Of a stretch of 64,000 bases of DNA, positions 28,063 through 41,111 are shown one piece after another. Source of the DNA: Vibrio cidicii (GTDB lineage Bacteria > Pseudomonadota > Gammaproteobacteria > Enterobacterales > Vibrionaceae); NCBI RefSeq assembly GCF_009763805.1, contig NZ_CP046803.1, positions 620,001 through 684,000 on the forward strand, in the 5' to 3' direction. The notes under the pieces are model-generated. The model was given only the letters and a program-made list of their open reading frames with translations, had not been told where the DNA came from and made no database searches. Each line of letters begins with the position of its first letter. Position 1 is the stretch's first letter. The translations under genes and the position numbers were made by a program.

Positions 28063-30066
28063 CTACTTGAATTGACACATCACTGTCGCACTTTTACCCT
28101 GGTCAGTATGGTCAAGAACAGCCTCTCGTTGATCATTAACAAAATACCAATTCGATTGTGAAAGAGAACGATACCCTGAATAAAAACCTAAATTTGCAGT
28201 CCCAAGTTTTGTTCCTTTATCAACTGTACTTTGATGAAACTTTCTGAATTCACTCATCTCAGCAGAAGTAGGCAGTTCGCCTTTAAGTTCTGAATTCTCC
28301 CATAGATATCCAGCCATTTTAGAACAAAGACGATCCCCTTGTGCTTTTGACATCAGACCGAACTCCACTAATGGACCGTGACGAGCATTATCATTTTTAA
28401 CTTTGCTGCTGTGAACATTACCATCATTTACAAACATACTCTGCATAGTATAAGGAACTGGGCCCGACATGAACTTTGATCGACCATATCCCAAAACAAC
28501 TATGCAATCATCATGAGGATTATTGTCTTCACATATAGGATTAATTCGTTTTATAACAAACTCTGCACTCTTATCAGTCAATGTTGCAGTGTATCTGCTT
28601 TCGCCAGAAATACCTTCAAACGATGCAACGGCCTTATCGTACCACGTGTTTATCGTTGCCTTCTCTGAAGTATCCCATTTTACATTTGTAGTAACATCAA
28701 CTTCTCTCTCATCACTTAATTTTGCATAAACTTGAAAAATGTGTGATGACATATTGAGTGATTCAACACCAGTTTTTTTGTCTAATGACTCGACAATATT
28801 TATAGACATGACGATCGCATCAGTCGCACTCAATTTTATTGATTCCGAAGTAGTAGTAGAAATTTTAGCTACTATATCAACTTCACCTTTGGGCGACACA
28901 GCTTTAAAAAAACCATCATTTAAAGATACAATACCGTTCCCTTTAACTTCCCAAAACACACTATTTGTTACGTCAACTAGAGACTCATAACCTTCAAACT
29001 CCGCTAATGCTTTGAGTTCTATAGTTAATCCATGAGGTACAGAGTCAACCTCTTGTTCATTTACTATAGTAATTTCTTTTAAAACTGGATTCGTAATAGT
29101 CATCTCATGTACTGTCGCCGCCCCTAGTGCTTTAGCAACAATTTTCACTTTCCCCTCTTTTTTCGCCACCAACTTACCATTAGAAAATTCAACATCACCG
29201 CCGAATTCATCGCTCCTTTCATCAATCGCCCACTGTGTAAATGCTAAAACATCAACAGAATTGTATACATTATCAAGTATCTCATTATCTTTTTCATAAA
29301 TTGCACTAATAACAAGTTCAGCAGAACCGAACAAAGGTAATTCTGTTGGTAGTTCTGTTTGTAATTCTAATAGATTTTCATTGTCATTGACTAAAATTCT
29401 CAAATTTGCTGTAGATCCTTTAAAAGAGGCACGCAGATGGGATGCACCGACATTTAAAGCAGAGAATTTTCCATCTTCAATTTTTCCAATGAAATCATCA
29501 TCAAATGTCCATTCAATATCATCATCAACCAGTTGGGAAGTGTCATCATCAAAGTGAGCCATCAATAACCATTCAGATACACTATCTTTGGGGACAACAT
29601 AACCATCAATAACTGATATCAAGGAGCTTTTTGGTGCTATAGATATGCTCGTTATATTCGAATCACTAATTTGGACACTATATATCTGTGATTCTACTTC
29701 CCCGATTACACCCCATACTTCGATCTCTCCAGCATCTTTTGCTATGAAATGATTCCCGTCAAACTCAGCTTTATCGCGTTGAGAAACTTTAAATTTAGCG
29801 GAATTAGTAATATCTCTCACAGAGCCATCACTATAATAGCCTTTCGCATTCACTTTAGTTTTCATACCGACATGCGTTATTATGCTATCTGCACTTTTTG
29901 TATATAGATTACCTCTTCCATGTGGTGCAATCCCATAATCTAATGATAAAGATATCTCTTTTAATATAGGTTCTGAGGTAGATGAAGATGAATCACTCCC
30001 ACACCCCCACAGACCGATAATGGATATCAACCCACTTATTAATGCCATCGATTTCATAATTTTCAC
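28063..30066 (-). CDS. Large lipoprotein with Ig-like (Big-type) repeats and a Lcl/DUF1566-like C-terminal domain
   Basis: The 667-residue protein has a lipoprotein signal ending GLWGC (Cys22) and a serine-rich linker. Several repeats of about 90 residues follow, each with the bacterial Ig-like signature (GYYSDGSVRDITNSAKFKV, FEGYESLVDVTNSVFWEV, LSDEREVDVTTNVKWDTS). The last 130 residues, with LCSKMAGYLWENSELKGELPTSAEM and NWYFVNDQ, resemble the domain at the tips of Vibrio invasin-like adhesins. It is probably a surface adhesin anchored by lipid. It is AT-rich and downstream of the VtrAC-like pair on the island; a tandem 17-bp repeat lies in its promoter region. Ligand unknown. Confidence 0.75.
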   Translation of the reverse strand: MKIMKSMALISGLISIIGLWGCGSDSSSSTSEPILKEISLSLDYGIAPHGRGNLYTKSADSIITHVGMKTKVNAKGYYSDGSVRDITNSAKFKVSQRDKAEFDGNHFIAKDAGEIEVWGVIGEVESQIYSVQISDSNITSISIAPKSSLISVIDGYVVPKDSVSEWLLMAHFDDDTSQLVDDDIEWTFDDDFIGKIEDGKFSALNVGASHLRASFKGSTANLRILVNDNENLLELQTELPTELPLFGSAELVISAIYEKDNEILDNVYNSVDVLAFTQWAIDERSDEFGGDVEFSNGKLVAKKEGKVKIVAKALGAATVHEMTITNPVLKEITIVNEQEVDSVPHGLTIELKALAEFEGYESLVDVTNSVFWEVKGNGIVSLNDGFFKAVSPKGEVDIVAKISTTTSESIKLSATDAIVMSINIVESLDKKTGVESLNMSSHIFQVYAKLSDEREVDVTTNVKWDTSEKATINTWYDKAVASFEGISGESRYTATLTDKSAEFVIKRINPICEDNNPHDDCIVVLGYGRSKFMSGPVPYTMQSMFVNDGNVHSSKVKNDNARHGPLVEFGLMSKAQGDRLCSKMAGYLWENSELKGELPTSAEMSEFRKFHQSTVDKGTKLGTANLGFYSGYRSLSQSNWYFVNDQREAVLDHTDQGKSATVMCQFK

Positions 30067-30699
30067 TGATTTTACCCTCTAAAGTATTAATTCGACGGTG
30101 TAACTGCTATGCACTCATATGTACTCAGCACTCATATGTACTCAACTCAAGGTTCCTCCACCGCAAACGTGCCTTAATTTACAATGAACCAGATACCACT
30201 TCACGTTAATAATTTTTTTTTCACATTTTTATCATTTAAATTTCTTTAAAATAAAAACTAAGTACGATCACTCACCCACCATACCTTCACAGAAAAAGTG
30301 TTCAACCTAGTTAGAGTGAGCCAACACTTAACTGAGGGAGCATTTTTAAATATCAACATGGAGAGGTAAAAAGCAATAAAATATCTCCAAAAAATGTAAT
30401 TCACTTTAGATACAGTAAGCTGAAAAATTTTAATATCATCTTTAAAATCTAAGAAAATCGTCATTTAAAAAGAAAAACAAAGCTAAAAGACGTCATCAAA
30501 TATGTAAATATCAAGAGTCTCAACTCGAATATAAAGACTATTTTGGCTCCATTCCGTTTCTTTATTGAAAATATTGACTCAATGGAGAAATATTGACCAA
30601 GCGAGACTATATTGGGTCAATATTCCGAAAAGAAAGCCATTAAGAGGGAATAATCATGACGGGTGATAAGCATCAAACAGAATTTTCTTTGCTAAGCAT
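30067..30699. other. AT-rich gap with repeats upstream of the lipoprotein gene
   Basis: No intact gene is seen. It contains the tandem 17-bp repeat at 30111-30144, a plus-strand open stretch at about 30280-30369 (KVFNLVRVSQHLTEGAFLNI) that may be a transposase scrap, and a hairpin AATATTGACC / GGTCAATATT at 30589-30624. Confidence 0.45.
30111..30144 (-). repeat. Tandem 17-bp repeat in the lipoprotein promoter region
   Basis: GCACTCATATGTACTCA occurs twice without spacer (30111-30127 and 30128-30144). Each copy centres on the palindrome CATATG. It lies 45-78 bases upstream of the lipoprotein start, where an activator would bind. Confidence 0.7.
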
Positions 30700-31615
30700 A
30701 TGCCGACTGATACTGTTTAACGTCTTTTAAAAAATGATGTACATTCCCACACCCAAATCGCCAAGTTTCTTATGGTGAGCCGAACCAGTGTTAGTAAGTG
30801 GGTTCACACTTTTCTTGAAGAAGGATTAGAAGAGCCGAAGGAAAAGCCAAGAACGGGACGACTACCCTTCTTAACTTCTGAGCAAAGAACGCAATTGAGC
30901 CAATACATAAAAGATAAAGCCAGTGATACACAAGGAGGACGACTGACTGGAGCCGACATCCACGCTTATATCGAAAGAATTTGGCCAGCACTACCACCCT
31001 GACTCTATCTATTACCTGCTCGAGCACATGGGCTTTTCATGGATAACTGCCCGCTCAAAACACCCCAAGCAATCTCAAGAAGCACAAGACGATTTTAAAA
31101 AATTAAAAATTGAAACAACCCTGAAGATCCTAGGACATATCGCTTTTGAACATGTTGATGTTTGGTTTCAAGATGAAGCCAGATTTGGGCAACAAAACAC
31201 AACAACACGGTTATGGGCAGAGAAAGGAACACGTCCCTGAGCCGTGACGCAACAACAATTTGAATATGCGTATCTGTTTGGTTCTGTCTGTCCTGCGAGA
31301 GGGATTGGCGAAGCGATGATCGTTCCTTGGGTTAATAAAGAGATCATGACCGAGCATTTAAAGCAAATATCGGCCAACACTGAAAAAGGACGTCATGCCG
31401 TCATCATTATGGATGGGGCGAGTTGGCATACCAATGACATTGCAGAGCCGTTTAGCCATGTCAGCATCATCAAGCTCCCGCCCTATTCACCAGAGCTCAA
31501 CCCGATAGAACAAGTGTGGAGCTGGCTAAGACAACACTGTCTTGCCAATCAGAGTTTTACCGATTATGACGATATCGTGGAGAAAGTGTGCAAGGCATGG
31601 AATCTTTTATGAAGT
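30700..31615 (+). pseudogene. IS630-family transposase, inactivated
   Basis: The frame contains a helix-turn-helix with SRTSVSKWVHTFLEEGLEEP, the winged-helix linker, and the DDE core: VDVWFQDEARFGQQ, HAVIIMDGASWHTN and LPPYSPELNPIEQVWSWLRQ. It is broken by a stop at 30718-30720, a frameshift near 30975-30985 (AYIERFGQHYHPDSIYYLLE after repair) and a stop at 31238-31240 in GTRP*AV. Three separate lesions of different kinds indicate real decay, unlike the uniform GAAAC shifts elsewhere. The terminal repeats were not resolved. Confidence 0.85.
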
Positions 31616-31648
31616 TGATCAACGAGTGAAATTTTACCAATAGCAAAA

Positions 31649-31672
31649 AGCCCGCTGATTACTCAGCGGGCT
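31649..31672 (-). terminator. Terminator of the rRNA operon
   Basis: A perfect 10-bp stem AGCCCGCTGA / TCAGCGGGCT (loop TTAC) is followed on the minus strand by TTTTT, ten bases after the tRNA-Ser end. Confidence 0.9.
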
Positions 31673-31682
31673 TTATTAATAG

Positions 31683-31773
31683 TGGCGGAGAGATAGGGAT
31701 TTGAACCCTAGGTACGCTATTAACGTACGCCGGTTTTCAAGACCGGTGCTTTCAACCACTCAGCCATCTCTCC
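31683..31773 (-). tRNA. tRNA-Ser (UGA)
   Basis: A 91-nt class II tRNA with encoded CCA, a long variable arm (GTACG / CGTAC) and anticodon TGA in the loop CTTGAAA. It is the distal gene of the rRNA operon; the AT-rich island lies immediately beyond it. Confidence 0.93.
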
Positions 31774-31841
31774 ACAAATTGTCATCGTCAGATTAGTACA
31801 CTGATGATGTTGTTACACGTATATACGAGTAATCGTATTCA

Positions 31842-31961
31842 AAGCCTGGCGATGTTCTACTCTCACATGGGGAAGCCCCACACTACCATCGACGCTGTTT
31901 CGTTTCACTTCTGAGTTCGGGATGGAGTCAGGTGGGTCCAAAACGCTATGGTCGCCAAGCA
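31842..31961 (-). rRNA. rrf: 5S ribosomal RNA
   Basis: A 120-nt gene beginning TGCTTGGCGACCATAGCG and ending GCCAGGCTT on the minus strand, with the conserved CCGAACTCAGAAGTGAAAC region. Confidence 0.95.
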
Positions 31962-32072
31962 AATTCTTTCTCTCTATTTCTAGAGAATAATCTGGAAAGC
32001 TGTTTCAGTTCTTTTTAACACATTCAAATTTGTTCTTGCTTTGAGTCCACCAAAACCCTTTGGGTGTTGTAT

Positions 32073-34958
<2,886 letters not shown>

Positions 34959-35252
34959 ATACAACCCGAAAGGGTCTTTACGTTAAACAACCAAGGTTGC
35001 TATCTCATTATTTGAATGAGCGAGATAGCTTTGATTTGCCGGACTCAATTTTGAATCGTCACTTAAAAGTGACATTCCCAAGAACACTTGAATGTGTTTT
35101 GTTGGTGTTTGTCTTAAAGACAAACATTGAGAACTTTACAAGCAATCTATCAATGATAGATAAATTACTTTGTCAGCTTTCCAAATTGTTAAAGAGCAAG
35201 ATTTTCTAATGAAAACCATTTTTAAAGATTCTTAAGGAAAAACCCTTAAAGA

Positions 35253-35328
35253 TGGTGGAGCTATGCGGGATCGAACCGCAGACCTCCTGCGTGCAAGGCA
35301 GGCGCTCTCCCAGCTGAGCTATAGCCCC
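35253..35328 (-). tRNA. tRNA-Ala (UGC)
   Basis: A 76-nt tRNA with encoded CCA, acceptor GGGGCTA, anticodon loop CTTGCAC (anticodon TGC). It is the second spacer tRNA of the rRNA operon. Confidence 0.95.
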
Positions 35329-35336
35329 ATCAGTAG

Positions 35337-35413
35337 TGGTGGGTCTGAGTGGACTCGAACCACCGACCTTACGCTTATCAGGCGTACGCTCTAACCACCT
35401 GAGCTACAGACCC
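35337..35413 (-). tRNA. tRNA-Ile (GAU)
   Basis: A 77-nt tRNA with encoded CCA, acceptor GGGTCTG, anticodon loop CTGATAA (anticodon GAT). It lies in the 16S-23S spacer, eight bases from tRNA-Ala. Confidence 0.95.
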
Positions 35414-35475
35414 ACTAAATGCTCTAATCTAAACCGTATCAATCTGTGTGAACACTCATCGCAATAATCATCGTA

Positions 35476-37018
<1,543 letters not shown>

Positions 37019-37254
37019 AAAGTTTTTTGAAGCTTTCGCTTCGGCTCAATGAATACTGATAAGTTTCTAGTCCCTAGAAGCTAGTTCCTAGAAAACTTGA
37101 ATTGACTGTGCTCGATACCGAAGTATCAAATTGGTCACTCAGTTCATTGATAAATCTTTTGCGATTATCATCAACGAGTGCCCACACAGATTGATAGGTT
37201 TATATTGTTAAAGAGCTTGCTTTTCGAGAAGCTTTTCTCTCAAAGCGGAGGTGC

Positions 37255-37282
37255 ATTCTAGCGAGTTAATTTGAAGAGTCAA
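37255..37282 (-). promoter_or_regulatory. rRNA operon promoter P2
   Basis: On the minus strand TTGACT (37282-37277), 16 bases, TAGAAT (37260-37255). This is a strong sigma-70 promoter close to the 16S leader. Confidence 0.8.
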
Positions 37283-37370
37283 ACACTTTTTCAAATTTCT
37301 TTTTTTAGAAGCCTTACCCTCTTACTGCACTGCTGAAGCCTTGTGGCGTCTGCCGTGTCAGTGGATGCGC

Positions 37371-37401
37371 ATTATAGGCGGAACGTTTCTGTGTGCAACT
37401 C
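37371..37401 (-). promoter_or_regulatory. rRNA operon promoter P1 with AT-rich UP element
   Basis: On the minus strand TTGCAC, 16 bases, TATAAT (37376-37371), followed by a GC-rich discriminator (GCGCATCC). Upstream lies an A/T-rich tract (TGCAGATTTTTGCAAAAAAG) typical of an UP element. Growth-rate control by ppGpp is usual for such promoters. Confidence 0.82.
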
Positions 37402-37502
37402 TTTTTTGCAAAAATCTGCAAAAACCGGTTTAGATGGACAAATTTCACCCAAGCGCTCATTTTACACACGCAGTTATTAATAATAAGTAGCTATGCTGTA
37501 GA

Positions 37503-38027
37503 TTAAAACTGGTTTAACCACATTTCGTCTATCTCCCCTTCCTTGATCGCCGCACTCTGTTTTCGTTCCCAATCCTCTATTTTCTCTAGCTCACGCAATA
37601 CGCTGTCCAAAGTCAGTGTATTGTTGTCTAATTCAAAGATCTGTTTTTGGCTTTGATAATAGAATTTTAAAATCGTATATGCTTGCAGATCTTCTTGCTC
37701 TGCTGCCGACTTTATCTGTTTCAGTCTACGAAAAATGCGATTGTGCAATTGTTTCATTTGCCAAACGTAAACGACTTCTTTGAAGAAAGGATGCCCTTTC
37801 ACTTGATTGAGTAACGAAACCGTGGTCAGAAGTCCAAGAAGGACACCGATCAAGTTCCAGTGGAAATTGCCCGTCGACTCTTGTTCGACGACTGTCTGGT
37901 TACCAAACAATGAAATCAGTAAGCTACCGAATGCCAGTGATGAGAGTGCGAAAAGCACCACAAAGCCAACAATGACAATATTGGCTTTTCTGCGGTAAAG
38001 CGGTTTGTTGATAGATTCAATTTTCAT
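37503..38027 (-). CDS. DUF3087 family membrane protein
   Basis: The 174-residue protein has two transmembrane helices (IVIVGFVVLFALSSLAFGSL and NLIGVLLGLLTTVSLL) and a helical, charged cytoplasmic tail ending DEMWLNQF. It matches what I know of the DUF3087 family of gammaproteobacteria, for which no function is established. It sits beside the rRNA promoters on the same strand, with the rRNA operon downstream. Confidence 0.75.
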   Translation of the reverse strand: MKIESINKPLYRRKANIVIVGFVVLFALSSLAFGSLLISLFGNQTVVEQESTGNFHWNLIGVLLGLLTTVSLLNQVKGHPFFKEVVYVWQMKQLHNRIFRRLKQIKSAAEQEDLQAYTILKFYYQSQKQIFELDNNTLTLDSVLRELEKIEDWERKQSAAIKEGEIDEMWLNQF

Positions 38028-38223
38028 GTTTCATTCTAATAAAGCAGTGAGTTTATCCTCTATGCTGCTCGATCACATCGGCTAACTCAATCAAGGTTTT
38101 GTAATCAAATTCGCACTTTATTCATTTCTTCTTTATAGAGGCTTTTTGTTTTGGCTCGCGCCTCAGTCGAACTTGGGTATATACTCCGCCCATTCATTTT
38201 AATGCTCATTCGAGGTTTTCCTT

Positions 38224-38826
38224 ATGCGCTCTTTTGTTTTACGCGCCCGTGCCGCCCCAACTAACAGTAAAGCCTTATTGGAAGGCGTTGGTCAGGAAGC
38301 GCACACTGAAATTTTGGCACACACTTTAATGAACACCATGTTTGTCGCCCAATCACATCGCGAAGATGTCACCGTGCATTTAGTGCTAGAAAGTACCCAA
38401 GACTATTCTCGAACCATCACGATTCAGTCAAACGATGTCACGAATATCAACGGTTTTAATGAAGCGACTTTAATGAATGTGGTTGCTCGCTCATTAGATG
38501 CTGCTCAAGGAATGGCCAAGGAAGAATGCCGTAATGTGGAACCTGGCGTAACGGTGCGAACCATTAGCTTTGAGCGTCTTATCCAAGAGCTTGCGGAAAA
38601 TCATCAGCTTTATATGTTGGACAAAAAGGGCGAATTTGTTCGCGACGTTGATTTTGCGCCAAATCCCTGCTTTTTGCTCACCGATCACATTCCGATGCCG
38701 AAAAAGACTTTCAACAGCTTAAAACGCTTAGGCACACAAAAGATTAGTCTTGGCCCTAAAATGCTGTTTGCTTCCCAGTGTGTCACCTTGATCCAGAATG
38801 AGTTAGATCTACGCGATTCACTGTGA
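38224..38826 (+). CDS. TrmY-like SPOUT methyltransferase (putative pseudouridine methyltransferase)
   Basis: The 200-residue protein matches the TrmY/COG1901 family: RSFVLRARAAPTNSKALLEG, FVAQSHREDVTVHLVLES and SLGPKMLFASQCVTLIQNEL, the last being the cofactor-binding trefoil-knot end. In archaea TrmY makes N1-methylpseudouridine-54 in tRNA; bacterial members are annotated by similarity only. Start at 38224 with GAGG upstream. The next element downstream is the TPP riboswitch of thiD, so it is probably a separate transcription unit. Confidence 0.82.
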   Translation: MRSFVLRARAAPTNSKALLEGVGQEAHTEILAHTLMNTMFVAQSHREDVTVHLVLESTQDYSRTITIQSNDVTNINGFNEATLMNVVARSLDAAQGMAKEECRNVEPGVTVRTISFERLIQELAENHQLYMLDKKGEFVRDVDFAPNPCFLLTDHIPMPKKTFNSLKRLGTQKISLGPKMLFASQCVTLIQNELDLRDSL

Positions 38827-38869
38827 GTAACTTGCAGCATGCCTTTTTGCTGCTATGATGTCGCAACAA

Positions 38870-38954
38870 ATATAGTCGGGGAGCCTTTAGGCTGAGATCG
38901 CAAAGCGAGACCCGTTGAACCTGATGCAGTTAATACTGACGTAGGGAACTATAT
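38870..38954 (+). promoter_or_regulatory. TPP riboswitch (THI element)
   Basis: The conserved thi-box elements are present: GGGGAGCC, GGCTGAGATCGCAAAGCGAG, ACCCGTTGAACCTGATGCAG, TTAATACTGACGTAGGGAA. The P1 stem ATATAG / CTATAT closes it at 38870 and 38954. It binds thiamine pyrophosphate and switches off the downstream thiD gene. Confidence 0.95.
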
Positions 38955-39058
38955 GTGTATTCACCCGCTTGTTGGGTTAAAGACAAATGTTTCCCGCTAT
39001 CGCACGGCGGCAGATTGTTGAATGCGCAGTTCCTGTACGTCTTGTCATAGGAAGCAAG

Positions 39059-39898
39059 ATGCTACTCTCACAAGACTCTCAATCCCACATCCCGATTGTT
39101 CTCACTATCGCTGGCTCAGACAGTGGTGGCGGTGCGGGCATTCAAGCCGATATTAAGACCATCTCCGCCACTGGCGGTTACGCCTGCTCTGTAATTACCG
39201 CGATTACCTCGCAAAATACTCAAGGGGTATCCGCCGTTCTGCCCATTCCACTTGAGCATATTGCCTCTCAGTTGGACGCGGTGTTCAGCGATTTAAATGT
39301 CCGAGCAGTAAAAATCGGTATGTTGGCAGACGCCGATATTATCCGCCTTGTTGCCAGCAAAATCCGCCAATATCGTCCACCGTTTGTTGTGTTGGATCCT
39401 GTAATGGTGTCCACCAGTGGCCATCTGCTCCTTGCGCCGGACGCCATCAACACGCTCAAAGAAAGCTTACTCCCTCTGGCCAGTATCATTACGCCGAACC
39501 TTCCCGAATATGCCGCTTTAACCCAACAGCCTCAACCTGAGAACGAAAGCGGCCTAATGCAGACAATCCACGAGTTACGTCTTCTACGCGCTAAAGCCGT
39601 ATTGCTTAAAGGTGGCCATTTGGATCAGGAACAATACAGTAGCGATCTACTGGTTGAAGGTGATAAAGCTGAGCTGATCCGTTCGTCGCGTCATCCGACA
39701 CGCAACACGCACGGTACGGGTTGTACCCTCTCTTCCGCGATTGCCTCTTATTTAGCGCAAGGTTACCGGATGCACAAAGCGGTTTTTCTCGCCAAACAGT
39801 ACATTTCTCAGGCCATTAGTCATGCCGATGAATTATCCGTCGGTCAAGGAAGAGGGCCCGTGAACCATTTCTTTGCCGGACATATGCACGTGCGCTAA
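39059..39898 (+). CDS. thiD: Hydroxymethylpyrimidine/phosphomethylpyrimidine kinase
   Basis: The 279-residue enzyme phosphorylates HMP and then HMP-P, giving the pyrimidine half of thiamine. Landmarks are LTIAGSDSGGGAGIQADIKT, VVLDPVMVSTSGHLL, AVLLKGGHL and HGTGCTLSSAIASYLAQG, the last holding the anion hole and catalytic Asp/Cys region of ribokinase-type kinases. I choose the ATG at 39059, 12 bases after AGGAAGC; the longer frame contains no conserved sequence. It is the only gene after the TPP riboswitch. Confidence 0.93.
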   Translation: MLLSQDSQSHIPIVLTIAGSDSGGGAGIQADIKTISATGGYACSVITAITSQNTQGVSAVLPIPLEHIASQLDAVFSDLNVRAVKIGMLADADIIRLVASKIRQYRPPFVVLDPVMVSTSGHLLLAPDAINTLKESLLPLASIITPNLPEYAALTQQPQPENESGLMQTIHELRLLRAKAVLLKGGHLDQEQYSSDLLVEGDKAELIRSSRHPTRNTHGTGCTLSSAIASYLAQGYRMHKAVFLAKQYISQAISHADELSVGQGRGPVNHFFAGHMHVR

Positions 39899-40020
39899 CA
39901 TAAATTTTCACCAAACAGTTAGCTGTCTGCAGAGTGACCAAGCAAATTAACTTTGCCCTGATATTTCTGCAGCTTGCCTTGGCATACAATGCCGCTTTTT
40001 ATTAACGGCGGAAACTGTTC

Positions 40021-40755
40021 GTGAACCGTGCACTCAATTTCAAACTGGCTGGGCTTATCACCCTTTTTTGCTACGCTCTTTGCCTTGGCGTTATCACTTG
40101 GTTTTGCTATCCAGCCTCTCTCTTTTCTCCAGTCACCCCGTTTGAAGGGCGCCTATTGACACTTTTAACTTACTCCGCGGGCAGTCAGGGCTTTTTCATC
40201 ACGCTGATCATTCTGTGCATTTGGGCACTCTCAATTCGCAAATTTAGGCGAAGCGTGTTACAGAAATTTTTGCAGCTTGGGCTTTTACTCATCATCGGTT
40301 TTGCAAGTAAAAGCGGCTTAAAACTGGCAACGGAGAGCCCTCGCCCTTATAGCGAGTTGCTGGCCGCTGAGCAGATCATTGACTCTCCAGCAGATTTTTA
40401 TCGTCTCGATGCTGCGGAAAAAGCGCAGGCCATTTCAGCCGTATCACAAAATGTTAGCCCATGGCGAAGCCAACATTGGCAAGGCGAAAAGGACTATTCA
40501 TTTCCTTCTGGACATACCCTCTTCGCGGCGATTTGCGTGGCTTTTTTTGGGGCGGCCTTTTTATCGGCAAAGCGATACGGCGCGTTAGTGTTGCTACTGG
40601 TATGGGCGAGCAGTATTGCCTATAGCCGCTTGTGGTTGGGGATGCATCGACCAGTAGACCTGTTCGGCTCTTGGGCTTTTGTAGCAATCGTATTTACCCT
40701 GCTGCCCAAAGAGTTACCTATTGTCAGCCAGTGGATACCACGGTTAGCGAAGTAA
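40021..40755 (+). CDS. pgpB: PgpB-like phosphatidylglycerophosphatase (PAP2 family)
   Basis: The 244-residue inner-membrane protein has six hydrophobic segments and the three PAP2 motifs: KSGLKLATESPRPY, YSFPSGHTLF and SRLWLGMHRPVDL, with the two catalytic histidines. E. coli PgpB removes phosphate from phosphatidylglycerophosphate and from undecaprenyl pyrophosphate. GTG start at 40021. A hairpin AACGCCTTC / GAAGGCGTT follows at 40780-40803. Confidence 0.9.
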   Translation: MNRALNFKLAGLITLFCYALCLGVITWFCYPASLFSPVTPFEGRLLTLLTYSAGSQGFFITLIILCIWALSIRKFRRSVLQKFLQLGLLLIIGFASKSGLKLATESPRPYSELLAAEQIIDSPADFYRLDAAEKAQAISAVSQNVSPWRSQHWQGEKDYSFPSGHTLFAAICVAFFGAAFLSAKRYGALVLLLVWASSIAYSRLWLGMHRPVDLFGSWAFVAIVFTLLPKELPIVSQWIPRLAK

Positions 40756-41111
40756 TGAAGCGCGAAGGCAAAATTGTAACGCCTTCTATTGCTGAAGGCG
40801 TTCTGTTCTCAAATATCGTCGTGGGCGGATGAGAAAATGAATGGTGTTCAAAATAAAGTTAAAAAGAAGGTCGTTTGGCAAAAGTAGGACAACCAAACGA
40901 CCAAAAGCCATTTAAGCTAAGCTGGTTTATACAACCAAAGCATAGAAAGTGTTGTCTGTGAGGACCAACTCACTTAGACGGCGCCATTATAACGTGAGTC
41001 ATGGGAAAAGAAAGAAATAAAACGTGCCATCCGTTATTTATTGATGAATTTGTGACTACAAATTCGCACTTTTTTATTTTCTGCGGTATTAGGATATGAG
41101 CTTCTGTTCAA
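40756..41111. other. Intergenic region between converging genes, containing a candidate sRNA
   Basis: No gene is seen, but the region contains a terminator-like hairpin at 40780-40803 (end of pgpB) and, on the minus strand, a promoter-like TATAAT (40991-40986) and a strong terminator (40902-40862). See the separate candidate sRNA entry. Confidence 0.6.
40862..40979 (-). ncRNA. Candidate small RNA of about 118 nt
   Basis: On the minus strand a TATAAT box (40991-40986) is followed by GGCGCC; transcription would start near 40979. A perfect 10-bp terminator stem GGTCGTTTGG / CCAAACGACC follows (40902-40893 and 40878-40869), then TTCTTTTT. Inside, GTGAG / CTCAC and GGTT / AACC form two small hairpins. 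Flanking genes converge on this region, so neither uses this promoter. The -35 box is weak. I do not recognise it as a known sRNA. Confidence 0.5.
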
